64,000 nt of DNA from Azorinus chamasolen (lineage: Eukaryota; Mollusca; Bivalvia; Cardiida; Solecurtidae). The notes under the pieces are model-generated. The model searched no databases and had not been told where the DNA came from. It was given only the letters and a program-made list of their open reading frames with translations. Location: assembly GCA_963576725.1 (NCBI GenBank), contig OY755252.1:43045552-43109551 (forward strand), read 5' to 3'. Made by a program: the position numbers and the translations under genes. Of the stretch, positions 42,650 through 54,102 are shown piece by piece. Positions within the stretch are counted from its first letter, which is position 1. The number at the start of each line of letters is the position of its first letter.

Positions 42650-42730
42650 TGAGTAATAAACAATGCAGACCCTATCAGATGCTGTATCAGAGACATGGAG
42701 CAGATCTGGGTCTACACTGCTTGCAATGCA
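42650..42730 (+). repeat. MITE A core remnant
   Basis: AACAATGCAGACCCTATCAG and its mirror GATCTGGGTCTACACTGC. Confidence 0.5.
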
Positions 42731-43085
42731 CTGAGGCTCTTTTCCCTAGGGAGTGGCTTATATTATGTTCAAATGCCGTCTGCCAACATGTCTTCTGCTT
42801 CCATTCTAAAAGTACATTTTTTGTGCATTTCTGTTTATAAAAGGACAGTTTCAGAGTATCAAGCGGTTTCACAACATCTGATCTGGATCCAAACTGTCTG
42901 CAGAATATATCACAAATTCCCCTGTAGAATGCTCAAGGTTAACAAATACATACATGTATTACAACTTCAGCCCACCAATTTCATATTCATAGGTATGTAA
43001 GAAATGGTGTCAAGTGTTATTGGAACAATGCAGAACCAGACCAGCCCCTAGAGTCTACAGTGACTCCAATCACCATCTGTTGGAA

Positions 43086-43276
43086 TTAACCCTTTACCTG
43101 ATATACATGCCTTTTCTTGCATTTGCAAACAGAGTAGACCCAGATCAGACGGCTCCTATAGGAGCCGTCTGATCTGGGTTTGCTTTGTTTGCTTATAGAG
43201 TATCTAAGATATGATTCTATATTTTAGAAGCTATGTATTCACTGGTTTATATAAGAATAAAGACAACATGTAATTA
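43086..43276 (+). mobile_element. MITE A with perfect core
   Basis: TTAACCCTTTACCTG; arms of GCAAACAGAGTAGACCCAGA and GATCAGACGGCTCC with an almost exact mirror, centre at 43152-43165. The right end is not clear. Confidence 0.8.
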
Positions 43277-43544
43277 CTTACCCCTTTCCTCCATGAATAT
43301 CCAAGCAGGAAGTAATGATGCCATGAACATTAATTAAATTGATTTGTTGTAACAGCCTGTGAATACAAGAATTATTAATTATTGCAGAAACTGTAGAATC
43401 GTATCTATATTATATATAATCTATATTATATGTGAAGCAAACAGAGCAGACCCTGATCAGACGGCTCCTATAGGAGCTATCTTATCTGAGTCTACTCTGT
43501 TTGCAAAGGCTTAGAAAGACTTATTTATGGAGTAGAGGGATAAT
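43277..43544 (+). mobile_element. MITE A2
   Basis: TTACCCCTTTCCTCC, core GATCAGACGGCTCCTATAGG, and end GGAGTAGAGGGATAA. Confidence 0.82.
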
Positions 43545-43555
43545 AAAAGTTACTT

Positions 43556-43665
43556 AATATTCATAATGGGTGGGGCGTGGCATTAATTAATATCCATAAT
43601 GGGTGGGGTGTGGCATTATTTAATATTCATAATGGGTGGGGTGGCATTAATATTCAATTGGTAGA
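43556..43665 (+). repeat. Short tandem repeat, three units of about 38 bp
   Basis: TAATATTCATAATGGGTGGG, GTGTGGCATTA repeated with small changes. Confidence 0.85.
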
Positions 43666-44149
43666 GGGTTAACTGCCCAGTTTGACAGACAGCCATTGTG
43701 TGGTTTCTTCTTTCTTTAAATGAATGTACAAATTATGAAATGTTTTGTAAATATTAATTGATTTTTAGATATATTTATAAATGATTAAAGTTGTAGAAAG
43801 CGTGCTTCCATTGTATTTTAAACATATTACAGAGAAATAAACATTATTTACATGATATTTGTGTGAGTCTGTAATTTCTCCAAGTATACAATGATTTCCA
43901 TCTATTTCCATGGCCCTGACTGTCATATGATACATGTATGATATATATATATACAAATGGCACAGCTCATTTTAAAATGTAACTTTATGTCAGTTATCAG
44001 TAGAAACTTCTCACCTGAACGAGATATTGGTCAAAAGTAATAGTTGCACTAGTGAATCTTTCTCACGCTGAATATTCAAATGTGAATCCATCCACTATTT
44101 ATGTCAGTGAGGTGAATTGTTCTAAATGTCAAATCATTTTAAAAATCAT

Positions 44150-44260
44150 TTTATCATGGCAAATAATGCAGACCCATATGAGACAGTTCCTCTAGGAGCT
44201 GTCTCATATGGGTCTACACTATTTGCAAATGCAGATAGGTAGACTAATAGCAGGAGAAGG
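44150..44260 (+). repeat. Palindromic A/F-type core
   Basis: CATATGAGACAGTTCCTCTA with mirror GGAGCTGTCTCATATG, inside AATGCAGACC / GGTCTACACTATTTGC. The ATATG change is on both arms. Confidence 0.75.
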
Positions 44261-44324
44261 GTCAACTCTGCACGTAAAGTAATTTTTCATTTGCAACAAT
44301 AGTCGTCTGCTTCAATTCTTAAAT

Positions 44325-44452
44325 TATAATCTTGTCTCACCCAGTATACTGGGGAGACATATTTTTTATGCGCAACGTCCGTCCGTCCGTCTGTCTGTAC
44401 TCGCAGATTGATAGATATGTGGCAATGAGAACAAAAGATAGTTGGTCTTTTT
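44325..44452 (+). repeat. Fragment of the dispersed repeat seen at 7850
   Basis: GTCTCACCCAGTATACTGGG GAGAC followed by a GTCC array; compare 7852-7870. Confidence 0.55.
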
Positions 44453-44454
44453 TT

Positions 44455-45109
44455 TAGCTCACCAGAGCACAAAGTACTCAGGGTGAGCTTTTGTGATCGC
44501 CTGATGTCCGTCGTCCGTCAGCGTGCGTCGTCTGCCGTCAGTCAACAATTTGAACCTTTAAAAATCTTCTTCTCTGAATCTACAGGGTTCTCAGCTTTCA
44601 TCTTTGGCACATAGCATCATCTGTAGGCCCTTTACAAAAAATATATAAATTATGCCCCTGGGGTCAAAATTGGCCCCGCCCCAGGGGTGGCAAGTTTTCA
44701 ATAGAAACATATTGTAAAGCTTTGTAAATGTTCTCCTCTGAAACTGGAAGGTTCTCAGCTTTAATATTTGGCACATAGCATCATGTTCAGGTCCTCTACA
44801 AAAATTATATAAATTATGGCCCTGGGGTCAAAATTGGCTCCGCCCCAGGGATGGCCAGTTTTCAATAAAAACGTATAGTAAAACTTTGAACGTCTTCTTC
44901 TCTAAACTGGGAGATTCTCAGCTTTCATATTTGGCACATAGCATCATGTTCAGATCTTCTACAAAAGTTAAATTATGCCCCTGGGGTCAAAATTGGCCCC
45001 GCCCCAGGGCCGGCTAATTTTCTACAGAAACATATAGTGAAAACTTTGAAAATCTTCTCCTCTGTTTGTCTGGTGAGCAATATCGGGGTCATTCTGGCCC
45101 TCTTGTTCT
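44455..45109 (+). mobile_element. Second GCTCACC-bordered element
   Basis: TTAGCTCACCAGAGCACAAA ... GGTGAGC, GGCCCTCTTG. The core has three units of about 163 bp with CTGGGGTCAAAATTGGCCCC. The borders match 40772-42525 but the core units differ. Confidence 0.8.
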
Positions 45110-45149
45110 TTTATGTTGCTATTTTTTTATATATATTTTATGTGGCTAT

Positions 45150-45640
45150 TTTGAACAAAAGAATAGCCACATAATACTCAATCCGTAAGAACATCCGTCT
45201 GTCCGTCTCTCCGACTTTTTGTTCGCGCAGTTTCTTCAAAACATTTGTTCGGATTTTCAGGAAACTCCATAGGATTGATCAGTACCGTGCCTGGTTGTTC
45301 ATATCTTATTCTAAATCTTTGGTCGGACTTTCATGAAACTTCATATGATAGATCAGCACCATGCCTAGTTGTCCCTATCATATTCCTGTTTCGGTTTGAT
45401 GGTTTTCTGCAGAGTTATGGGACTTTGAACTTTTTACATGGAAACGTTTGTCCGTGCGGTTTCTCCAAATCCTTTGGTCCAATTTTCTTGAAACTTCATA
45501 GGATGAATCAGCACCATGCCACTAGTTGAGCATATCGTTTTACCGTTCCGGTTGGATGATTTTCTGCAGAGTTATGGGACTCTGACATCTTTACATGGAA
45601 AGTGACGTTGCATCTACATGGAAAGTGACGTTGCATCTAG
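45150..45640 (+). repeat. Dispersed repeat related to 7850, with local duplication
   Basis: ATAGGATTGATCAGTACCGT, CATGCCTAGTTGTCC and TTTTCTGCAGAGTTATGGGA occur in two or three rough copies. TACATGGAAAGTGACGTTGC is duplicated at 45591 and 45616. Confidence 0.6.
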
Positions 45641-45893
45641 ATCCAAACTGTTTGCAGGGGCGTAGCTGGCTATATTTGTGTTGTAGGCCCGTATTGGGTT
45701 CCAAGGGGCGGTTGCCCCTTGGTTAGGGGGTCTGGGGGCGAAGCCCCCAGAAGCTCTAGGATAGCTGAGATGGAATAGGGCGAAATAGCCGCAAAATAAT
45801 ACCTTTACTTTCCAATTATACATTCTTGAGTAAGTGCAATGGAACATTAAGATAACTTTAAATCATTACTAAAATCTAGCAATTTGGAATTCA

Positions 45894-46084
45894 TTAAATG
45901 AATTCCAAATTCCTAGATTTGGCTGATGCAAACTTATTGATTATCTCGTCAATGGTTACGTCCACCTCTCTGTGGATATGTTATATCCCCAATGCTGACA
46001 GACGTTCCCCGGACATGGTGCTGCGGAGATAGTTCTTGATTCTACGCATCGAACTAAAATATGTATCACTCATTTGTTTAAATG
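45894..46084 (-). pseudogene. hAT transposase C-terminal dimerisation domain, broken
   Basis: After an acceptor-like CTTCTTTTCAG, the minus strand encodes FSSMRRIKNYLRSTMSGERL SAL, then an in-frame TAA (45981-45983), then HIHREVDVTIDEIINKFASA and a final TAA at 45894. RRIKxYLRSTM..ERLSxLxLLxIH is the hallmark of the C-terminal dimerisation region of ZMYM1/DUF4371-type hAT transposases; the stop replaces part of the LLxIH segment. Only this last piece is left. Confidence 0.78.
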
Positions 46085-46457
46085 CTGAAAAGAAGTATAT
46101 CGCAAGAAAACCTATCGAATTAGCGTTGAAAATGACAAAACATCAATGTATTTTATATCGACCATACCGATTCTATTCCCCGATGTTTCAGTCTTATTTG
46201 GGTTGGGTTTTAGTTTCGTATCTGTTCGCACTGTTTGCATTTCTCCGACCACCTCCGAGACAAGCTGTTACATAAACAATGGAGGGATCGAGTGATCATC
46301 GGCAAAACGCGGAAAATTTGAACGGAAATGGCCGATAATACTTTGTTCAGTTGTAGTAGAACAAAAATTATAAGTACATGTATTGATGAAAACGATTTAT
46401 TTTATATCACAAGGGCATTTTACGATATAAGTTCAAATGGACAATCTTCATAATAAT

Positions 46458-46490
46458 GAATGAATGAATGAATGAATGAATGAATGAAAG
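46458..46490. repeat. (GAAT)n microsatellite
   Basis: About eight tandem tetranucleotides. Confidence 0.9.
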
Positions 46491-46499
46491 ACTTTGTTT

Positions 46500-47610
46500 A
46501 ACGAGGGTAGCTCAATTAGTCATAATGACTAATCTACCAAACAAAAGCATTTCATACAAGATACAAAACAGTAAAGCACAGATCTATATGCACAAGAAAT
46601 CAATGTTCAGAAATTCAGCAATGTTGCGCCTGGGTAAATAATAATTGTTGTCTGCTTCAATTTGTAGATCTAATTATTTAAGGACACGCATTTGGATCCT
46701 GATAAAACTCCGAGTAACTTGGCGTCTAATCTGGACCCAATATGTTATCATAGTTTTGATTTGCCACTAGCATCTAAATAATTCATGAATGAGCATAACA
46801 AATAAGTTTTTACGAAATTATGATATTGTCGGAAATATGCGTTCATTGTAGGGATTCCTCTTTAAAATAGTCTTTTTTATTTTACAAAATAGATTAAGTT
46901 AGAATCTAGTAGATCTAAATAACATATATAGGAAGTATAGATCTACAGTGAGTGAAGTTCATAAGCAGACTGCGTAGACAGCAAATTCAAGCTGAATACG
47001 TCTTGATATTCATACACCCTAAACTATTATTTAAGTTTAATATAAACGTTTCTTTTTATGAGCAGTATACTTTTAAAAACTGTGACAGCGTATATCAGAC
47101 AGCTCAGAGCCTCTTTACATTGATTCATTGTTTTATAATTGCACTTGGTTATGACATATATTAATTAATACATTACTCCGAGAGCATACAAATACAATCA
47201 TGTATTATAAAATGACATTCCCATTATTCTGCGAACAAACCTCTGCTCATATTATCTAACGTTTCAACTTTGAACACACAATCAAGTCAGTTACAGAGTG
47301 GGCCTAAAAAGCCTTTTATATTAGGCCACCTTGACGGGAACTTGAATTTGCAAGCGTTTTGCCAAGTTAATATAAAAAGTTCTAGCTTCTGGTGATCATC
47401 CAGCTTTACCAGTGACCCAACGGCAAAACAGTCAGAGTACGGCGGACCTAACCCCGAACTATCCATTTTAAAATTCGGCGCGGCGTCACACTGTAACTTC
47501 GTTCGGATGTATTGATATTTCTACGATAAAGGCAGTCGCCATAAGGGAGGTAATCGCTAACGATGTATGTGCTATACTTCCCAGCAAATAAAGCGCTACA
47601 TGTTACAAAG
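46500..47610. other. Interior of the hAT remnant; no gene seen
   Basis: AT-rich in the left part, more CpG near 47400-47550, possibly the former 5' region of the transposase gene on the minus strand. A D-type remnant lies near 46690-46745 (TTTGGATCCTGATAAAACTC ... TCTGGACCC). Confidence 0.4.
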
Positions 47611-47611
47611 C

Positions 47612-47977
47612 TACAGTGCTCCCTCTCTACAACGACACCCTTTGGGATACGAATAGTGTATGTGTTGTTCAGAGGGAGTTGTTATAGGGAGGGAAAATCA
47701 AACATAATTAGCTTGTTTGCAAATCCCCAGATAAGGTGTATTAAGAGAACTAAAATCGTTATGCCTCAATCAAACCCTATGTTGTGACCACTCTTTAGAA
47801 TCTTCACAAAGTGACGATTCTAAAGAGTGGTCACAACATAGGGTTTGATGGAGGCATAAAGAAAGTACGATGGAAAAAAGTTGTTTCTGGAGCCTTGTTG
47901 TTTCGGAAACAGTGACATGCGTTGTTGTAAGGAGGGAATCGTTATTGAGAGGGTCGTTGTAGGGAGGGAGCACTGTA
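47612..47977. mobile_element. Pogo-like MITE with palindrome E at its centre
   Basis: TA-flanked ends CAGTGCTCCCTCTCTACAAC and GTTGTAGGGAGGGAGCACTG. The centre is palindrome E (47770-47848). Nested in the hAT remnant. Confidence 0.88.
47770..47848. repeat. Palindrome E
   Basis: TCAAACCCTATGTTGTGACC and mirror; GTTGTG is on both arms. One base is missing near the centre of the left arm. Confidence 0.93.
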
Positions 47978-48303
47978 GTACGAGTTGACTTTATTATCGT
48001 CACAAAAGAATGTACTCATAGTATCAGCATATTTCTGTGCGGCCTTACACCCCCACACTCCAACCCCTGATTTTTATTACATTTTCGGCATTTTTTTTAA
48101 TTTTCTTTTTTTTTCAAATGCTCAAAAAAGTTGTAGGCCCGGGCCTGTTGTGCCTAATAGCAGCTACGCCACTGGGTTTGCATATGGTATCGCAGTTAAC
48201 CACCAGCGTGCAAAGAGTGAAAAGTGCCCAGTTTCTTTTCGGTGAACCAGTGTCCATGTACTCTTCACTATAATTATGAACCTACACTTTACAATTGTCT
48301 TCT

Positions 48304-48549
48304 ATTTACCCTTTCCCTGTTCTTTGTTTATTTCAGATTTCAATACATCTGGATATTCATTGAATAGTTATACTGAAATATGGAAGGTGGAACATTGTAG
48401 CCATTTTAGAAACTGAAGAAACAAAACTACCAACTTCCATTAGCAAACAGAGCAGACCCTGATCAGACGGCTCCTATAGGAGCCGTCTGATCTGGGTCTG
48501 CTCTGTTTGCAAATGCGTGAAAACACGTTGATATGAAGGAAAGGGTTAA
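48304..48549 (-). mobile_element. MITE A1, reverse, perfect core
   Basis: TTTACCCTTTCCCTG ... GGAAAGGGTTAA; core GATCAGACGGCTCC with mirror, centre 48470-48483. Confidence 0.9.
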
Positions 48550-48752
48550 CCCTTGGCCCTATTAGTATTCGTGTAATACATAATGAGATCATGACACGGG
48601 CAGAAATTGTAGAATCAGATGTTATTCGATAAGAAAACAGGACAGACCTTTATAAGACGGTTCCAACAGGAGCATTCTGATTTGTGTCTAGTCTGTAAAG
48701 ACATGAGAATGGATCTCTTTTAGATCAAGGGTTATATCTCTTACTGACAGTT
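48546..48752 (+). mobile_element. MITE A2, decayed, abutting the previous element
   Basis: Shares the TTAA at 48546-48549; GGGCAGAAATTGTAGAATC, a weak core and a TCAAGGGTTA end. Confidence 0.65.
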
Positions 48753-49200
48753 GCTAACAATTCGGATCCAGATGATATCGGCATCTAATTAGGATCCAAA
48801 CTGTTTGTTACTGTGATTATGCGTTTGAAAAGAAAAGAGGAGCACAAATAAAAAGAAAGAGAGAGAGAATTTCGCAGACAGAATGTTTTACAGATTACTT
48901 TATCTACATTGCTGCCGTGCTTTATTACAGGGGAGACAATCAAGTTATTTATTTAAATCATACCCATACTACGAGTTATTTCCCGTAAGTTTGTTGGGAT
49001 CCTTAGTCCATGTCACTTTTTAGAATCCACGCAGTTTGGAACCTAATCAGATATCTAGACACTCTGACAAGTTTGTAAGAACTTCGCTAAGTAACTCTTC
49101 AACTCGTCAAGATCTAACCTACTTTAAACTTTGTCAATATATATATATATTTTTAAAAATTTGACCATTTCTTTCCACAACGAATACATGTACATGTATA
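48753..49200. other. No gene; D remnant and AT repeat
   Basis: A D-like pair (TTCGGATCCAGATGATATCG ... AGGATCCAAACTGTTTG) at 48759-48808 and a short AT run at 49136-49151. Confidence 0.5.
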
Positions 49201-49513
49201 TACAACCTAGTCTGCCTTCCTACACTTTTTCAAACGGAATAGACCCAGACCTGACAGCTCCCTGTAGAAGCTGTCTGATCAGGATCTGCTCTGTTTGTTT
49301 ATGAAATGATAGATATATGATTCTTGTTTCTGCCATGGTAAAACATTATCTTGCTCATAATGCCATGATAAAAAACGTACAGAATTAATTAATAGTCATA
49401 CAGTCAGTTTTTTACGAACTATTCACGAAAGAAACCTTTACGTGGTAAATATAGATGAAAACTACACCACCTAACATGAATATCATTTTAATTCATGTAT
49501 TACAGATGAAGTA

Positions 49514-49747
49514 ATTAACCCTTTCCTCCATAAAATACGACTTTCTACGCCTCTGTAATAACCACTTCTTGAAACCATTGTGATAAATAAAGCATTTGCT
49601 CCTACAGGAGCAAATGCTCTATTCATAACAATGACAATGGTTTCAAACTACAAAACTCTAAAATTTTACTTTTCTCTAGTAAATGCTCTTTTTGGGTAGA
49701 TTCATTCAAAGAGGTTGGGTCTAAAATATCCTATAGAGGAAGAGTTA
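49514..49747 (-). mobile_element. MITE B, reverse
   Basis: TTAACCCTTTCCTCC (an A-like end), B core AAGCATTTGCTCCTACAGGA with mirror, and AGAGGAAGAGTTAA. Confidence 0.85.
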
Positions 49748-50081
49748 AAGTTATTATTTGCTAATATTAGAACATATATGCTACAAACAGACCCTGTTCA
49801 CGCATCCCGGTATGAAAATTGTCTTTCGTTAGTTTGAAAGGTTTCAACTAGACTAAGCCTTTACTACATAATTATACGCTTTTTAACACGTTCGAAGGGT
49901 AGGCCAATGTCATCTGGCTCCTGCAGAATTCGTCTGTTATGAATCTGCTTATGGAATTATATACATGTATATGATTTTACTGTTTCAGCAATGGTCAAAA
50001 ATGAATTTGTTCATATATCAATATTATTTTTCATCTAAGCGATATTCATTGTGTCTTGAATTATTGTACACATATTCATTA

Positions 50082-50339
50082 GTAAGCCCTTTCCTTCATA
50101 TCAACGCATTTTCAAGCATTTGCAAACATAGTAGACTTAGACCAGACGGTAGGAGCCGTCTGACCAGGGTCTACTCTGTTTGCTTATGGAATTATATAGA
50201 TCTGATTCTGTATCCTTTGCCACAGTCGATATTCCTTTGTAAATTATGCTTTAAAATACTTTAAAATGGTTTGGTTCATTAATATTCGAGACGATACTAT
50301 TTTATAATTTTTATGAACATTAAACAGGGAAAGAGTTAA
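50082..50339 (+). mobile_element. MITE A3
   Basis: GTAAGCCCTTTCCTTC, core CCAGACGGTAGGAGCCGTCT, and AACAGGGAAAGAGTTAA. Confidence 0.82.
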
Positions 50340-50489
50340 TAGGATATATTATAAGTTGGATGGAATTTTCAAAAGCTTCCTGTATGAATGTTTCCAGGCC
50401 AGTTCCAGTTTGATAGTCTACATGTATATATGTATGTACACTAAGTATGTTATTTGATACCTTTGTCTATGTTCGGGCCATATTTTGGA

Positions 50490-50591
50490 AACAGAGCTAG
50501 CCCATTTCCTCATATTAATTAATTGATTCATTTTTGACGCCTCTGTAAAAATCACTTTTTGAAACCATTGTGATAAATAGGGCATTTGCAT
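50490..50591 (-). repeat. Half of a MITE B
   Basis: AGCCCATTTCCTCATATTA, GACGCCTCTGTAAAAATCAC, AACCATTGTGATAAATAGGG, GCATTTG. It breaks off exactly at the core, where the recombinase fragment begins. Confidence 0.75.
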
Positions 50592-50603
50592 TTGCCATGC
50601 CAA

Positions 50604-50866
50604 TTATAACTTAGGTAGTGTATGAATGCCATCTGACCTAATGTAAGAGCGATATGCTTCAGACCGCCAGCGACCAGCCGTCTGAATATCCCTTGATGAA
50701 TAACCGGCCATAGCTGCTGCTGTATCAGCACCAATGCGAAAAGAATGGGACGTATAACCAGCATAATCTAATCGCAGTCTATTTAAGCATTTTCTTGATA
50801 TTGTAAACAGCGCCCGCAAACTTAATTTACCTTCAGCGTATTTTAAAGAAAGGTTTAACCTCAATC
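50604..50866 (-). pseudogene. Tyrosine recombinase C-terminal fragment
   Basis: Minus-strand frame of about 86 codons ending TAA at 50606-50604, with no start ATG and a stop just upstream. It reads YTSHSFRIGADTAAAMAGYS, then QTAGRWRSEAYRSYIR. It has HxxR (HSFR), GRW at the second His/Trp position and Tyr in the nucleophile position, the C-terminal half of the tyrosine-recombinase fold. In animals this form occurs in DIRS/Ngaro retroelements and Cryptons. The N-terminal half is missing and replaced by satellite DNA carrying copies of its first codons. Confidence 0.75.
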
Positions 50867-52085
50867 GAAAAACATTAAACCTTGGTCATAAATCTTACAG
50901 ATGTAGCGTCCCCTGGTCGTAGAATTTTGAGCCCTGTTTATTATATAATGACCAATGAGCGGACTTGTTAAATGAACCCAAGTATTTTGTAGATACCCGG
51001 TCAGTATTTTTAAAAAATAGTGACCCCCGGTCACAGTACTTTGACCCACGTTCATGATATTTTAAATATACCCGCAAACTTGATCTACCTCCAGCATATT
51101 TTGAATTTGTTTTTCATATCATGACCAATGCTCGAAATGTTAATTGAACCCAAATATTTTGTAGAAAGAAGGGGGTCATTTTTTTCTGAAGAATATCGAC
51201 CCGCGGTCAGTATTTTTATTTTTTTTAAAAAAAAAAAAAAGTCACCCCCGGTCGTATTGCTTTGAACTACGTTCATGATATTTTAACAACGCCCACACAC
51301 TTAATCTATTTCAAGTATATTTTAAAGTAAGAGTTTCACGTGAATCGAAAAACATTTAACCTCGGTCATAATTGTTACAGATGTAGTGACCCTCGGTCAT
51401 ATCATTTTGAATCCAGTTTATTATATTATGACTAATGCCCGCAAAGTTAATTGAACCCAGGATTTTTTCTGAAGAATATCGACCCCCGGTAAGTATTTTG
51501 TAAAAATAGTCACCCCGTTCATAGTGCTTTGACCCACGATCGTGATATTTTGAACAACGACCGCAAACTTAATACATGTATATTTCAAGTACGTTTTAAA
51601 GAAAGAGTTTCACGTGAATCGAAAAACATTTAACCTCAGTCATAATTATTACAGATGTAGTGATCCCCGGTTATTATATCATGACCAATGGGCGCAATGT
51701 TATTTGAACCCAAGTATTTTGTAGAAAGGAATAGGCCACTTTTTCTGAAGAATATTGACCCCTGGTCAGTATGTTTTAAAAAATAGTGACCCCGGTCATA
51801 ATGCTTTGACCCACGTTCGTGATATTTTTAACAACGCCAACAATCTACCTCAAGTATATTTTAAAGAAAGGGTTTCGCGTGAATCGAAAACTATTTAACC
51901 TCGGTCATAATCTTTACAGATGTAGTGATCACCGGTCATATCATTTTATACTTATACCATGCGCACAATGTTAATTAACCCCCGGTATTGTATAGAAATG
52001 GGATCATTATGTCTTAAGAATATCGACCCCCGGTTAGTATTTTAGAAAATTGCTGACCCCCGGTCATAGTACTTTGACCCATTCC
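50790..52085. repeat. 270-bp satellite grown from the recombinase fragment
   Basis: About four to five diverged units. Each has CGCAAACTTAAT, TATTTTAAAGAAAG, GAATCGAAAAACATTTAACC, ACAGATGTAGTGA and a (C)CCCCGGTCA-type motif. The AATCGAAAAACAT marker recurs at 50863, 51343, 51617 and 51882. The first unit overlaps the start of the recombinase frame, so each unit carries a decayed piece of that ORF. Confidence 0.85.
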
Positions 52086-52600
52086 ATGCGGTACTCTCTT
52101 TGTCAGCCTTGTTTTTTTGTTGGTTGGGTGTCTTTGTGTTCGTGCTTTCGTTCGCGTTTGATGTTTTCGTCTAGTGTCTTTGTGCGTGCACGCGCGCGTA
52201 TGTGTGGTTGTGTGCATGTGCTGCTTGCTTTCTGTCGGTGTTTTGGTGGTGGTTGCGTTTTGTGTGTGTTTTTTCCTGCTTGACTTTACTACTTGTTCAT
52301 CAATCATATTTGGACAACCCCCGCTGCTGCAGTGACAACAACAACAAAAAGCTGGTTGTCACTTTGGCGACTCGTTATAAAAGTGTGTTAATATTCTGAG
52401 AAAAAATAGATGACTGCTCATCAAGAGTGATGATTTCTTTAATAAATGAGACACAGTTTATGGAAATCGGCGGTCAAATACGCTGTCAAGGACGACCGCA
52501 GTGAATAAACCCATCGATTAAAAAAAATAATGTATTTGTGATAGAGTTGTTGTTGATGTTGTTGTTGAGACATAACATACGAAGGGCACCTGTGGATTTA
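52086..52600 (+). other. GT-skewed low-complexity stretch, no gene
   Basis: 52110-52290 is strongly G+T on the plus strand (GTGTGTGTTTT, TGGTGGTGG, GCGCGCG). The rest is unremarkable. Confidence 0.5.
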
Positions 52601-52629
52601 TTATACATAATAGATTGGATCTTAAAACA

Positions 52630-53045
52630 AATATAAAAAATATGTGTCCATGGGACACGGATGCCCCCGCCGACAAACAGGAAATAGATGAACGACAGAC
52701 CTGAAAAGGGGAGACACGGTACAGCTCACTATGATTATGCTTCAAACCAAATATCAAATCATTGCAGCTTACACAAGCAAAGAAATCTTTGACGAACATT
52801 TTCGTCATTAAACAATCACCAAACTTCAATCAAAGTGTCGACAGACAGGAAGTAGATGGACTACAGACCAGAAAAGGGGGGGTCACGTTATAACTCACCA
52901 CGATAATGCTTCAGAACAAATATCAAATGATTCCACCTTACACAAGCCAAGAAATCCTTGGCGAAAATTGTACGAACGCACGTACGGGCGGACGGACAAG
53001 GGTAAAACTTAATGCCCCCGTCGCCTAAAGGCCGGGGCATTAAAC
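52630..53045 (-). repeat. Dispersed repeat with two 175-bp tandem units
   Basis: GACAGACAGGAAGTAGATGG, ACACAAGC(A/C)AAGAAATC and ATAATGCTTCA occur twice (about 52670 and 52845). Borders are GGGACACGGATGCCCCCGCC at the left and GCCGGGGCATTAA at the right. No intact frame. Confidence 0.65.
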
Positions 53046-53104
53046 GCCTATGAGCCAATGGGTCAGAGCGAAATAGGCTATCGGTGTATAACTGTAGAGT
53101 CAAT

Positions 53105-53375
53105 TAAAAGTACATAGTTATAGTCTACTTTCAGTCTGAATGACCGCTCAGCCGACTGTACATTTACTCCCATGTGCATTGAGCCATTCGCCTACAAAAT
53201 TGAGCACTCCTAACACATGACATGTATACAATGTAACGTACTTAATGGCCCTCACGGGTACCCATTTTAACTCCTGGGCGGAGAGGAGGCAACCTCGCGC
53301 GGGTGGAATACACTGAAAAGCGTCTCTGAAATTTCGAGCTGGTCTACCCGGGATTCGACCCCCAGACCATAATAA
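53105..53375 (-). mobile_element. tRNA-derived SINE, reverse, 5' truncated
   Basis: Matches 13400-13650 in reverse: TACTTTCAGTCTGAATGACC, GGTACCCATTTTAAC, AAAAGCGTCTCTGAAATTTC, and the B-box region GGGATTCGACC. The A-box half is missing. Confidence 0.82.
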
Positions 53376-53471
53376 GTTGCTTTGTTTCTATGTTGAATGT
53401 CATAATGATATTGAAATCAAGCTTTTCGCTCGCTATGTCATTGTCTGTCCCCATTATCAAACATTTGTCAT

Positions 53472-53727
53472 TTAACCCAATCCCTGTTCTATGTCTATTA
53501 CAAATTTCAATACCTACTGAATATTCAGGGACAAAATTGTTGTAATGAAATATGGAAGGTGGAATATTGTAGCCATTTTAGAAACTAAAGAAACAGGTCT
53601 ATCAAATTCCATAAGCAAACAGAGTAGACCCTGATCAGACGGCTCCTATAGGAACCGTCTTATCTGGGTCTACTCTGTTTGCAGACGCGGCAAACAAGCA
53701 GATGCGCTAACATAAGGGAAAGGGTTA
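53472..53727 (-). mobile_element. MITE A1, reverse, full length
   Basis: TTAACCCAATCCCTG ... GGGAAAGGGTTAA; core GATCAGACGGCTCCTATAGG with a nearly exact mirror. Confidence 0.92.
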
Positions 53728-54102
53728 ACTCTTTACCGCATACAGACACCATTTTGACACACTTGCTTACAGAATAGACACATACCAGATGGGCCCTGTA
53801 GATGTCGGCTTGCTAGGGTTTTGTTACTAAATGTATATAGAAATATATTAGGTTATGCTATATAGAAAGAAACATTTTAACTTTGAATGGTGAATGTTTA
53901 AAATGGAGAGTTTGACTATAGAGTACATTAGGTATGAAGGACTCAAATTTGCTACAGGAATTTGAATGACATATAGTGCAGTTCTGGGTCTACAGTATGT
54001 GCAAAAGTCGATACATTGTACACTTTTGCCCACAATAATTTGAAGGGGTAATCTTCAAGCCTGTATCAATGTATGTTTAACTTTTGACTTCATATTTACG
54101 TT

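Larger units (their letters stand above)
45655..48174 (-). mobile_element. hAT-type DNA transposon remnant, about 2.5 kb
   Basis: Inverted ends CAGGGGCGTAGCTG (45655) and CAGCTACGCCACTG (48161-48174) extend into a less exact GTAGGCCC / GGGCCTAC repeat. It contains the transposase C-terminal fragment at 45894-46084 and a nested pogo-like element at 47612. Flanks share GTTTGCA, but no clean 8-bp duplication is seen. The block ACCAAGGGGCGGTTGCCCC type (45700-45750) forms a small hairpin near the left end. The rest of the transposase is missing, so it is not autonomous. Confidence 0.7.
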
